From: Dehalococcoidia bacterium
GTDB taxonomy: Bacteria > Chloroflexota > Dehalococcoidia > WHTO01
Assembly (NCBI GenBank): GCA_009377665.1
Contig: WHTO01000012.1
Coordinates: forward strand, 1-33,074
Direction of reading: 5' to 3'
Length of the DNA: 33,074 nucleotides
Shown here: in pieces, positions 1-8,241 of the stretch
How the letters are laid out: every line of letters starts with the position of its first letter
How positions within the stretch are numbered: the first letter of the stretch is position 1
The notes under the pieces: generated by a model
Databases searched by the model: none
Told to the model about the DNA's origin: nothing
The model's input: only the letters and a program-made list of their open reading frames with translations
Made by a program: the position numbers and the translations under genes

Positions 1-87
1 GTCGGCGAGGGCTACATGAACGCCCTCAATCGTCTGCTCACGACGAAGGGCAGCCGGGCGCCAGTTGCGGTGGAAACGACTCCCTAG
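1..87 (+). CDS. 3' end of a CDS, possibly 2-isopropylmalate/citramalate synthase family
   Basis: Frame 1 reads VGEGYMNALNRLLTTKGSRAPVAVETTP* with stop at 85-87; 'YxNALNRLL' resembles LeuA-family C-termini. Only 28 residues visible. Confidence 0.4.
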   Translation, partial: VGEGYMNALNRLLTTKGSRAPVAVETTP

Positions 88-108
88 CTTCGCAGCAGGA
101 CTGGGCAG

Positions 109-146
109 GCCGGCGGCGGTGCACCGCCGCCGGCTTTGTTTGTTGG
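109..146 (+). terminator. Rho-independent terminator
   Basis: Perfect 12-bp inverted repeat GCCGGCGGCGGT-GC-ACCGCCGCCGGC (109-134) followed by TTTGTTTGTT, just downstream of the stop at 87. Confidence 0.8.
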
Positions 147-170
147 CGCAGTTGGCTCGGTCGCATACGC

Positions 171-779
171 TTGAAGCGCGTGATGTCTGAGCGAAAGAAC
201 ACGGATGCGATCCCGGCGAAGCCGCAGGGCGACATCAACCTTCCCTTCCCGCTGCACGACGACGAAGAGGTGTTCGCCTATCTGCATCGGCACTGGTTCG
301 TGCTCTACCCACGGCTGCTGGCTTACCTGGCTTTCGCGGTCGTGCCACCCGCCATCCTGATCGCTGTCGCGATCGAGCTCGACTTCCTCGAAGGCGTCGG
401 CCAGGCAATCGTGCTGATCGCGAGCCTGGCCTGGTTCCTTTTCTGGCTGTTCCGCTTCCTGCTGACCTGGTATCGCTACAACAACGACATCTGGGTCATA
501 TCGGACCAGCGCATCGTCGATTCCATCAAGCTCAACCCCTTCAACCTGAGGATGTCGAGCGCCGACCTCGTGGATGTGGTGGATACGAACATCTCGCGCA
601 GCGGGATCATCCATACGCTGCTGAACTTCGGCGACGTCCAGTGCCAGACGGCCGGGTCGTCGACGAACTTCAAGCTGGAAAACGTGCCGCAACCGGCCGC
701 CGTCCAGAGTCTGGTAGACCGCCTGCGCGATATCGCCCGGCGCGGCAACCTCGATCTCGAAACCCCAGCCGATAGGTAG
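171..779 (+). CDS. PH-domain (bPH2-like) membrane protein
   Basis: 202-aa ORF with two hydrophobic helices followed by a 'WVISDQRIVDSIKLNPFNLRMSSADLVDVVDTNISRSGIIHTLLNFGDVQ' bPH2-like region. Confidence 0.6.
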   Translation: MKRVMSERKNTDAIPAKPQGDINLPFPLHDDEEVFAYLHRHWFVLYPRLLAYLAFAVVPPAILIAVAIELDFLEGVGQAIVLIASLAWFLFWLFRFLLTWYRYNNDIWVISDQRIVDSIKLNPFNLRMSSADLVDVVDTNISRSGIIHTLLNFGDVQCQTAGSSTNFKLENVPQPAAVQSLVDRLRDIARRGNLDLETPADR

Positions 780-881
780 CCGTCGTTGCCGGGATTCGTT
801 CCGCGCGCGGCGGGAGGGCACGTAGCGACGTGCAGCTGCAGGAGAGCCGATGCGGCGCCATCTCTCGTAACCTTTTAGTAG

Positions 882-1274
882 ATGACTGTTGTAGCGCCGA
901 TCCCGGCGGGACTCAAGCAATGGGCGGCGGCGCTGATCCTGCTCGCCGCGCTGCTCCCGCAGGTCCTCTACATCGACCACCACTTTCCGTTCGCCGAGAC
1001 CGCCCACAGCCATGCTGGAGCGGCTGCCGAACACACAGCCGGTGCGGAGGACGACTCCGACCACTCGCTTCACTGTCACGGCTCGCTTGGTTCGTGCTCG
1101 AACGTTCCGATGACCGCCGGGCCAGGACAGCTCCTGTCCTCGGCTCAGCTCCTCGTGCACCCCGTGATGGCCGAGCTCGGCCTCGACGCCATCGCCAACG
1201 AGAAGGCGCCCGCGCAAGCCATCGCCGCTCCGCTCGAGCGGCCACCCCAGGAATCCCTTCTCTTCACCAGCTAG
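882..1274 (+). CDS. His-rich secreted/membrane protein of unknown function, possibly metal binding
   Basis: 130-aa ORF with N-terminal hydrophobic segment and His-rich stretch (DHHFPF..HSHAGAAAEH..DHSLHCHGSLGSC); directly upstream of copC-like genes. Confidence 0.55.
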   Translation: MTVVAPIPAGLKQWAAALILLAALLPQVLYIDHHFPFAETAHSHAGAAAEHTAGAEDDSDHSLHCHGSLGSCSNVPMTAGPGQLLSSAQLLVHPVMAELGLDAIANEKAPAQAIAAPLERPPQESLLFTS

Positions 1275-1419
1275 AACGAACACTGGTCGGCATCGTGGCC
1301 GGAGAGGCTGCTCTCCCCGAGGAGGCCGCCCGCCGCCAACGATCCGCCGTCCGCCCGACTAACGCCGGGCAACATGGATGGGAAGGCCCGCTGGGCCCTC
1401 CCAGTTGGAAGGGAACTCA

Positions 1420-2061
1420 ATGTTGAGGGTATTGTTGAGGGTATTGCTGATAGTCATGGCCGCCGCGGCGGCCGTTTACGGTGGCACGGCCGCCGTAATG
1501 GCGCACTCGGAGCCGGAGAGCTCCAACCCGCCGATTGGCGGGACCGCGACCGAGACGCCCACGCAGGTCGAGGTGATCTTCACGCAGGAGCTGGTCCGAC
1601 AGGGTGACGACAGCGCCCTGCTCGTCGTGGACGCTGACGGCGCCAGCGTCGCCGCCGGCACCGCGGAGATCGACGACGCCGACCGCACGGTCATGCGGGT
1701 GCCGTTGATCCCCGACCTCCCGAACGGCACGTATACCGTGCTTTGGAGCTCACTGTCCTCCCAGGACGGGCACCCGACGACCGGGTCATTCATTTTCACG
1801 GTCGCCGCGGACGAAGTCGTCACGCCGACCGCCGAGGCTGCGCCAGCGGCGACCGACGAGCCAGCAACGACGGAGGAGGCCTCTCCCGAGGCCACCGAAG
1901 GCGCTGCGGGGCCGTCGCCAACAAGTACCGCAGTCGTCGAATCGGAGACAGACGATGACGATGGTGGGATCCCGGCCTGGGTGATAGTGATTGCGGTGGT
2001 AGGGATCGTGGTCGTCGGCGCGGGCGCGTTTGGGGCTTCCAGGATGCTCAGGTCGGGGTAG
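1420..2061 (+). CDS. CopC-domain copper-binding protein with C-terminal TM anchor
   Basis: Start at ATG 1420 after a GGAAGGG RBS (the ORF track starts at 1378). 'AHSEPESSNPPIGGTATETPTQVEVIFTQELV...YTVLWSSLSSQDGHPTTGSFIFTV' is CopC-like; Thr/Glu-rich linker then TM helix. Confidence 0.8.
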   Translation: MLRVLLRVLLIVMAAAAAVYGGTAAVMAHSEPESSNPPIGGTATETPTQVEVIFTQELVRQGDDSALLVVDADGASVAAGTAEIDDADRTVMRVPLIPDLPNGTYTVLWSSLSSQDGHPTTGSFIFTVAADEVVTPTAEAAPAATDEPATTEEASPEATEGAAGPSPTSTAVVESETDDDDGGIPAWVIVIAVVGIVVVGAGAFGASRMLRSG

Positions 2062-4410
2062 GTGATGGCTGGCCGCCGCCCGCTGATCAGCGCCGGGCTG
2101 TTCGTCCTGATCCTTGTGGCCTTTGCGCTTTCGCCAGCGCCGAGGTCTTCGGCGCACGCCCTGCTCTCGAGCGCCGAGCCCGGGGTCAACGCCTCGCTGC
2201 GCGAGGCGCCCTCGGTCATCACCGCCAACTTTACCGAGCCCCTTCAGCACGCCTTCAGCGCGATCGAGGTGTACGCGCCCGACGGACAACGGGTCGACCG
2301 GGGTGAGGCCCTCTTCAATGAAGCCGACGCCAACCGCATGTCGGTGGAGCTGGAGGGGCTCGACCCCGCGATCTACACCGTCGTCTGGAAGACGCTGTCG
2401 GCGGTCGACGGCCACACCTACGTTGGCTCCTACACCTTCACCCTGCTCAACCCCGACGGCTCCTTTCCGGGCGGCGGCGCCTATGCCTTTGGCGGCGGTA
2501 CCGGCTCGGGCGGATCGCCGACCTGGGTCGACGGGGCGTTCAAGGCGGCCGGCCTGTTCGCCGGAGTTGCCCTCGCCGGCGGCTTTCTGTTCGTTGCGCT
2601 GGCCGGGCTCCCAGCATCACGCGGATTGGGCGAGGGCCGAGCCGCGGAGGTGCGGGCGTTCTCGCGTCTCCTCGGCGCGGCGGTGTTGTTGCTGGTGCCG
2701 TTGGCGCTGACGGCCGAGGTCTACCTGCTTTTCGAGCAGGCCAACCAGCTCGGCGAGGGCTTCAGCGTGCTCGACGAGATCGTGTTCGATACCCAGTTCG
2801 GCCGCTGGTGGATCTACCGCCTGGCGCTCTTGCTGGCGGTGCTTGCCGCGGGGATCTTCGCCGTGCGACAGGGAAGGCGAGGAGAGTCAATCGCCTGGCC
2901 CGTTGCCGTCGGAGCCGTTCTGGCGTCGGCTCAGCTCCTGGGCAGCTCGCCGATCAGCCACGGCGCCGCGGCCGCACAGGGCGAGTTCTGGGGAGTCGGC
3001 GCCGACTTTCTGCATCTTCTCTTCGTTGCTGCCTGGCTGGGCAGCCTCGGCTTCCTGATGCTCACGTTGCTCGCCCGCCGGCGCCACGTCGATCCCAGGC
3101 GCTGGCGGCGCTATTCGGCCGACATGTTGGGGCGCTTCAGCGCGCTGGCCGCTTCGAGCGTGGCGCTCGTCATCGTCACCGGTATCACGGGCGCCGTGAT
3201 CCAGCTACCGTCGCTCGACAGCATCAGCGAGACCGACTATGGCGTGACCTTCATCGTCAAAATGGCGCTCGTGGCCGCGCTCCTGGCCGTGGCGTCGACC
3301 AATGCCTTTCTCCTCCGCCCAGGGATCATCACGCGCAGGGCCTCGCCCTCCGCAGACCCTCGACTCTCGATCCTGGAGGGCCGCATGCGGTTGGCGATCC
3401 GTCTCGAGATCGCGCTGGCCATTGCGGTCGTCGGCGTTACCGGGTTGCTGACCCAGCTACCGACGGCGCGCGTCGTGACGCAGGAGGAGGCGACCCGGAT
3501 AGACCTGGATGAGGTCCAGCTCTCGGCCTTTACCGGGGACGCCGAGGTCGGCGAAGGTACTGCCTCGCTGCTGATCAACCCGGCGCAGGTTGGTCTCAAT
3601 CGGATCAGGGTCGACTTCGACGGCGACAGCGGCCCCGTGAGCGATGTGACGCTCAACGTGGAACACGCGACCGCAGGCGCCAGCCAGGTTCCACTGCGGC
3701 GCGCGGATCCCGCCACCTGGAGCGTCGATGGGTCTTTCTTCGGTCTTGACGGTCCGTGGGACGTCGTGCTTTACGTACAGCGTGAGTCGCTCGACGATAC
3801 ATTCGCCGAGTTCAGGATGCAGGTCTTCCCGGCGCCGCCGCCGCTCCCTGCCGCTGACAGCGGTGGGGCGTTCGCGCTCCCCGCGCCGCAGCTCGACTGG
3901 AACACGGTGGGTGGCCTCTGGCTCCTCACAGCGGGTGGCCTTCTGATCCTGTGGCGCGAGCCGCTTACCCGACGGACGGCGCGGGCCAGTGTCCCGGCGC
4001 TCTCCGGCGGTGCCTTCTCGATCTTCGTGGGCTTCGCGCTGGTGGTGGGCGGCGACCACAGCGAGCCCGGGGCTGACCTCGATAATCCAGTACCCCTTGC
4101 CGATGAGTCCGTGGCCACCGGCGAGATGCTCTACGTGGCGAATTGCGCCCAGTGCCACGGCGACACCGGCCGCGGCGATGGACCGCTCGCCGATGAGCTG
4201 CGCCCACCACCCGCCAACTTCCTCGTGCACGTGCCCTTCCACACCGACGGGACGCTCTACGCGTGGATCACCCACGGTATCCCCGGTACGGCCATGCCGG
4301 CGTGGCGTGAGGAGCTGACCGACGAGGAGCGCTGGCATCTCGTGAACTACCTGCGGGCCAACTTCAACGAACCGCCGCCCCTGGAGCCCGTGGAGATCAG
4401 GGCGCGGTGA
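2062..4410 (+). CDS. CopC-CopD fusion with C-terminal c-type cytochrome domain
   Basis: 782 aa: N-terminal CopC fold (HALLSSAEPGVNASLREAPSVITANFTEPL...VVWKTLSAVDGHTYVGSYTFTL), CopD-type multi-TM region, and C-terminal single haem motif CAQCH...GTAMPAWREELTDEERWHLVNYLR. GTG start. Confidence 0.85.
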   Translation: MMAGRRPLISAGLFVLILVAFALSPAPRSSAHALLSSAEPGVNASLREAPSVITANFTEPLQHAFSAIEVYAPDGQRVDRGEALFNEADANRMSVELEGLDPAIYTVVWKTLSAVDGHTYVGSYTFTLLNPDGSFPGGGAYAFGGGTGSGGSPTWVDGAFKAAGLFAGVALAGGFLFVALAGLPASRGLGEGRAAEVRAFSRLLGAAVLLLVPLALTAEVYLLFEQANQLGEGFSVLDEIVFDTQFGRWWIYRLALLLAVLAAGIFAVRQGRRGESIAWPVAVGAVLASAQLLGSSPISHGAAAAQGEFWGVGADFLHLLFVAAWLGSLGFLMLTLLARRRHVDPRRWRRYSADMLGRFSALAASSVALVIVTGITGAVIQLPSLDSISETDYGVTFIVKMALVAALLAVASTNAFLLRPGIITRRASPSADPRLSILEGRMRLAIRLEIALAIAVVGVTGLLTQLPTARVVTQEEATRIDLDEVQLSAFTGDAEVGEGTASLLINPAQVGLNRIRVDFDGDSGPVSDVTLNVEHATAGASQVPLRRADPATWSVDGSFFGLDGPWDVVLYVQRESLDDTFAEFRMQVFPAPPPLPAADSGGAFALPAPQLDWNTVGGLWLLTAGGLLILWREPLTRRTARASVPALSGGAFSIFVGFALVVGGDHSEPGADLDNPVPLADESVATGEMLYVANCAQCHGDTGRGDGPLADELRPPPANFLVHVPFHTDGTLYAWITHGIPGTAMPAWREELTDEERWHLVNYLRANFNEPPPLEPVEIRAR

Positions 4411-5150
4411 GCCGACGCTTAGCCGTGATCCTCGTGGCCGTCATCTCCCCCATCGCCTTCGCCTGTGGAGGCGGGGATGGCGCGGGTCCCCAGGATGACG
4501 CGAGCGTCACGGACGACCGGCCGCCTGGCCCCGCGGCGACCCCCGAGTTCTTTACCGCAACTCCCAAGGTCTTCGAGTCGCTGTTCGCCGATGTCGAGCA
4601 GGACGGCTTTGACCTCGGCAGCGCCGCCGCTCCCGTCGAGGTGGTGTTCTACGCTGACATGCAGTGCTCAGGCTGCGCAGGCTTCGCCCTGGAGGTCCTT
4701 CCCGCCTTGATGTCGGACTTCATCGAGGATGATCGCGTCCGCGTGCGCTTCCATCACTTCGCATTCCTCGGCAGGGAATCGCTGTGGGCTGCTGCCGCGG
4801 CGGAATGCGCGGCCAGCCAGGACCGCTTCTGGGAGTATCTCGACGTGCTGATGACCAACCAGGGCCGCCCGAACGCCGGCGCCTTCGCGAAGGCTAACCT
4901 CAAGGCCTTCGCCGAACTGGTGGGGATCGACCACTCGCGCTTCGATCCGTGCCTCGACAGCGACGAGAGGCTGCCGGCCGTCGAGGGTGCGACCCAGGAA
5001 GCCCTGGCGTCAGGGATCCAATCCGTGCCGGCGGTGACCGTCGGCGGCCTGCTGGTATCCGGGGCCGAGGACTACCAGCAGCTGCGCACGGCCATCGAGG
5101 ATGAGTTGGCCGCAGTGCGCGTCGCCGGGGACCGGGGCCTCGGGTGGTAG
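4407..5150 (+). CDS. DsbA-like thioredoxin-fold lipoprotein
   Basis: 247 aa; lipobox-like 'IAFACGGG', 'VEVVFYADMQCSGCAGFALEVLPAL', 'GIQSVPAVTVGG' cis-Pro region. GTG start with 4-nt overlap. Confidence 0.8.
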   Translation: MSRRLAVILVAVISPIAFACGGGDGAGPQDDASVTDDRPPGPAATPEFFTATPKVFESLFADVEQDGFDLGSAAAPVEVVFYADMQCSGCAGFALEVLPALMSDFIEDDRVRVRFHHFAFLGRESLWAAAAAECAASQDRFWEYLDVLMTNQGRPNAGAFAKANLKAFAELVGIDHSRFDPCLDSDERLPAVEGATQEALASGIQSVPAVTVGGLLVSGAEDYQQLRTAIEDELAAVRVAGDRGLGW

Positions 5151-5626
5151 CCCCGGCGCGCAACCGCGCCTTCCTGGGCGTCGTCGCGGTCGTGGGCGCG
5201 CTGGTCGCCGCGCTGTTCCTGGCTCTCACGGTGCTCGGCGGGAGCGGCGATGACCAGCCCGCCTGCGATCGCGTCGCCGGCCTGCCGATCACGCAGCTGC
5301 CCATCGACCAGGAACGCTTCGACACGGCTTTCCAGGGCATCGCCGAGACGCGCGATCTGACGCAGAGAGCCTCCTCGGCGCCCCCGCAGGAAAGGCAGGA
5401 GCTGCTCAGCCAGGCATTCAGCACCTTCTATCTGAAGGCTCACGACCTGACGCACGACTTCGATTTTGACCTCTGCGAGGCCAACTACGACCTGGCCGAG
5501 GAACTCAGGTTGTCGATGGTCAACCTCGAAAACGCCCTCGGTGCTCAGAACAACCCGCAGGCCATCCTGGCCGGGCTGGACGAGGTTGAGTTGCAGATCC
5601 AAGAGGCCAACGAGTACCTGCTTTAG
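5144..5626 (+). CDS. Membrane-anchored protein of unknown function
   Basis: 160-aa ORF overlapping the preceding stop by 7 nt; one N-terminal TM helix then a soluble helical region with two Cys. No family recognised. Confidence 0.6.
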   Translation: MVAPARNRAFLGVVAVVGALVAALFLALTVLGGSGDDQPACDRVAGLPITQLPIDQERFDTAFQGIAETRDLTQRASSAPPQERQELLSQAFSTFYLKAHDLTHDFDFDLCEANYDLAEELRLSMVNLENALGAQNNPQAILAGLDEVELQIQEANEYLL

Positions 5627-5671
5627 ACGCGACGGTGCCGCGGTTCGCCTATATTCCAGTTGGAGTCCCCA

Positions 5672-6133
5672 ATGGTCGAACAGCTGCCAGTCGCTGACAG
5701 GCTCGAAGAGCACCTCGAGAGCTCCGGACACCGTGTCACGGCGCCGCGCCGCGCCGTGCTGCGCTCCATCGCGGCCAGGGCGGAGCACTTCACACCCGAC
5801 GAGATCGTGGAGGACGCGCGGCCCGCCGGCCGGGCGACCGTCTTCCGGACGATGCGCCTCCTGCAGGACGAGGGAATCATCTGCCGCGTATTGATGCGCG
5901 ACGGCAGCCTGCGCTATCGAGTGGGCGAGCTGGGCCACCACCACCACCTCATCTGCATGGAGTGCGGCGACGTCAGAGACTTCAGCGGCTGCGATATCCC
6001 GGCCGGTGTCCAGGAGATCGGCGAGATGGCGGGGTTCGAGATCCAGGGTCACTCGCTCGAGCTTTACGGCCGCTGTGCCCGTTGCCGCGCGCGCGAGGTC
6101 GCGCGCGAAGGCTCATCAGCCGTCACGACCTAA
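5672..6133 (+). CDS. Fur-family metalloregulator
   Basis: GHRVTAPRRAVLRSI...HFTPDEIVEDAR...ATVFRTMRLLQDEGII...HHHHLICMECGDVRDFSGCDI...CARCRARE: Fur winged helix plus two CxxC zinc motifs. GGAG RBS upstream of ATG 5672. Confidence 0.9.
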   Translation: MVEQLPVADRLEEHLESSGHRVTAPRRAVLRSIAARAEHFTPDEIVEDARPAGRATVFRTMRLLQDEGIICRVLMRDGSLRYRVGELGHHHHLICMECGDVRDFSGCDIPAGVQEIGEMAGFEIQGHSLELYGRCARCRAREVAREGSSAVTT

Positions 6134-6232
6134 AGCCGCCCCTACCACCCGCCCGCCGGGCCCCACATGCTGCCCAGGTACACGACAGGATCCCCACTGA
6201 TCGGGGGCGCCTGGAGTGATTCGCCGTGCAAT

Positions 6233-6262
6233 TTGACATCTCATGGGGAAAAGTGGTAGAAA
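6233..6262 (+). promoter_or_regulatory. Putative dcw promoter (mraZ promoter)
   Basis: TTGACA (6233-6238), 18-nt spacer, TAGAAA (6257-6262). Confidence 0.6.
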
Positions 6263-6278
6263 GTGGGGTACCGATGGG
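6244..6278 (+). promoter_or_regulatory. Putative MraZ-box operator (TGG(G) repeats with ~10-bp period)
   Basis: TGGGG at 6244, TGG at 6254, TGGGG at 6264, TGGG at 6275; the central pair reads AAAGTGGTAG-AAAGTGGGGT. Resembles known MraZ target repeats. Confidence 0.65.
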
Positions 6279-6284
6279 ATCTAA

Positions 6285-6330
6285 GCCGGCGGCCCCCACT
6301 GAATCACTGTTCTCTCTCAGGGCCGCCGGC
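6285..6330 (+). other. Inverted repeat in the mraZ 5' UTR
   Basis: GCCGGCGGCCC (6285-6295) and GGGCCGCCGGC (6320-6330): perfect 11-bp arms with a 24-nt loop. Confidence 0.7.
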
Positions 6331-6356
6331 GGATCCGACAGGAGTGTTGCGGCAAG

Positions 6357-6791
6357 ATGTTCCGAGGGACCTGGGACTATTCGGTCGACGATAGGGGGAG
6401 GATTCCAATTCCTCCGCGCTACAGGCCGCTCTTCGAGAAGGGCGGCGTACTCGTCGATGGCAGTGAGGGTTGCCTCGAGCTCTACACAGAGCAGGACTAC
6501 GCCGAGCGCTCCGTCGAGATTCAGCAAATCGCGGACACGACCGCGGATGGCCGACGCATTCACCGCTACTTCTATGGCACAGCCCGCGAGGTCGAGCTGG
6601 ATCGCCAGGGCCGCATCCTCGTCCCGCAGAACCTGCGCGACGCGGCGGCTATCGACGGTGGGGTTGTCGTGATGGGCCGCGGGCGTGTGCTGGAGCTCTG
6701 GAACCGCGAACGCTGGGAGCGCGAGAACGAAGTCGTCAGGGAACAATACAGCCCGGCCCTCGAGCGCAGAAGCCAGGGGCAGCCGGGATGA
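6357..6791 (+). CDS. mraZ: Transcriptional regulator MraZ
   Basis: MFRGTWDYSVDDRGRIPIPPRYRPLF...EVELDRQGRILVPQNLRDAA; first gene of the dcw cluster. Confidence 0.95.
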   Translation: MFRGTWDYSVDDRGRIPIPPRYRPLFEKGGVLVDGSEGCLELYTEQDYAERSVEIQQIADTTADGRRIHRYFYGTAREVELDRQGRILVPQNLRDAAAIDGGVVVMGRGRVLELWNRERWERENEVVREQYSPALERRSQGQPG

Positions 6792-7738
6792 CAGTGATGG
6801 TGCTGGAGCCCGTGTCAGCTGAACGGCGACACGCGTCCGTGATGGTCGATGAGGTCATCGCCGGTCTCAACGTGAGGCCCGAAGGCCGCTATGTCGACTG
6901 CACCGTCGGCCTGGGCGGGCACGCCGAGGCCATCCTCAACGCTGGATCACCGGGTGCAGAACTGCTCGGTTTCGATCTGGACCCCGCCGCCCTCCACCTG
7001 GCCCAGGAGCGCCTTGCCCCCTTCGGGAGGCGGGCGCTTCTGGTGGAGGGTAACTTTTCGGCCGCAGCCGAGGTCGCCCGTGAAAAGGGGTTCGTCCCCG
7101 TCTCCGGCGTCCTCTTCGACCTGGGTGTCTCCTCCCTGCAGCTCGATGACCCCGGCAGGGGATTCAGCTTCCGGCACGAGGCGCCGCTGGACATGCGCAT
7201 GAGCCCGTCGCAGGAGCTGAGCGCATACGACATCGTCAATCACTACGGCCAGGACGAACTGGCCGACGTCATCTGGCGCTACGGAGAAGAGCGCCACAGC
7301 CGTCGGATCGCACGCCTGATCATCGCGAGCAGGCCGTTGCGGACGACCACCGAATTAGCCCACACAGTCGAGCGGGCTGTGGGCCATGCCCACGGAAAAC
7401 TCCACCCCGCCACCAGGACTTTTCAGGCACTTCGCATCGCCGTCAACCGAGAGCTTGATGTTCTCGAAGACGCGCTGCGCGAGGCCTGCAGCCTGCTCGA
7501 CTCTGGGAACCGCCTTGCGGTCATCTCATTCCATTCCCTGGAGGACCGCATCGTCAAGAATTTCATTCGATTCGAATCCACGGACTGCGTCTGCCCCCCG
7601 ACGACGCCGGTCTGCCGGTGTGGCCATCGTGCCTCGCTCCGCCCGGTAGGCCGGCGTCCAATCTTTCCCTCCGACGAGGAGGTCCAGACCAACCCTCGTA
7701 GCCGCAGCGCGCGGCTGCGGGTGGCCGAGCGCGTCTGA
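6788..7738 (+). CDS. rsmH: 16S rRNA (cytosine-N4)-methyltransferase RsmH
   Basis: HASVMVDEVIAGL...YVDCTVGLGGHAEAIL...DLGVSSLQLDDPGRGFSF...TFQALRIAVNRELDVLE...VISFHSLEDRIVKNF. ATG 6788 overlaps the mraZ stop; the longer ORF from 6470 is spurious upstream. Confidence 0.96.
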   Translation: MTVMVLEPVSAERRHASVMVDEVIAGLNVRPEGRYVDCTVGLGGHAEAILNAGSPGAELLGFDLDPAALHLAQERLAPFGRRALLVEGNFSAAAEVAREKGFVPVSGVLFDLGVSSLQLDDPGRGFSFRHEAPLDMRMSPSQELSAYDIVNHYGQDELADVIWRYGEERHSRRIARLIIASRPLRTTTELAHTVERAVGHAHGKLHPATRTFQALRIAVNRELDVLEDALREACSLLDSGNRLAVISFHSLEDRIVKNFIRFESTDCVCPPTTPVCRCGHRASLRPVGRRPIFPSDEEVQTNPRSRSARLRVAERV

Positions 7739-8172
7739 TGGTAGCCATCCCTCGCAGCGCTCCGGCCGCGCTCCCCCGTACCTGGCATCTGCCCGTATCG
7801 GGCCGCACGATAGTGGTCCTCGGCCTGGTCGGATTGGCCATGCTCGGTCTCCTCCGTGTCGTGCAGAGCAGCTACACGACATCAACCGGATTCACGGTCA
7901 CAGAGCTCGAGCAGCAACGCACGGCTCTCCACGCCGAGGTCAACAACCTGGAGAACGATGTTACCGTCCACGCCTCGCTCAACCGCGTAGAGGCCGAGGC
8001 ACGCGGCCGGTTGGGGATGGTCGAACCGACGCAACGAATATTCGTCACGGTGGACGAGGCTGCGCCTCCCCTCGATCGTCTGCCTGCCCGCTATCAGCCC
8101 GCGATCGCCAAGGAGGATGCCGGAGATCTGCCCTGGTGGCAGAAGGCTCTCAGCGCCCTCGGTATTGACTAA
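7738..8172 (+). CDS. ftsL: FtsL/DivIC-like septal protein
   Basis: 144 aa, single TM plus short coiled coil, positioned between rsmH and the PBP gene. Confidence 0.75.
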   Translation: MVAIPRSAPAALPRTWHLPVSGRTIVVLGLVGLAMLGLLRVVQSSYTTSTGFTVTELEQQRTALHAEVNNLENDVTVHASLNRVEAEARGRLGMVEPTQRIFVTVDEAAPPLDRLPARYQPAIAKEDAGDLPWWQKALSALGID

Positions 8173-8241
8173 CAGCACCGGCGCGCTTTGCTCGGCGGAC
8201 GTCGGTGGACAGTTGAATAAATCGACCTGAAGGGGAACCAT

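Noticed and set aside
84-1283. 399-aa minus-strand ORF
   Set aside because: Antisense to the PH-domain gene and crosses the terminator; Arg-rich low-complexity translation typical of shadow ORFs.
5072-6052. 326-aa minus-strand ORF
   Set aside because: Antisense to the clearly homologous Fur gene and upstream gene; no domain signal.
6470-6787. N-terminal extension of the 422-aa rsmH ORF
   Set aside because: Lies within mraZ; the RsmH homology starts after ATG 6788.
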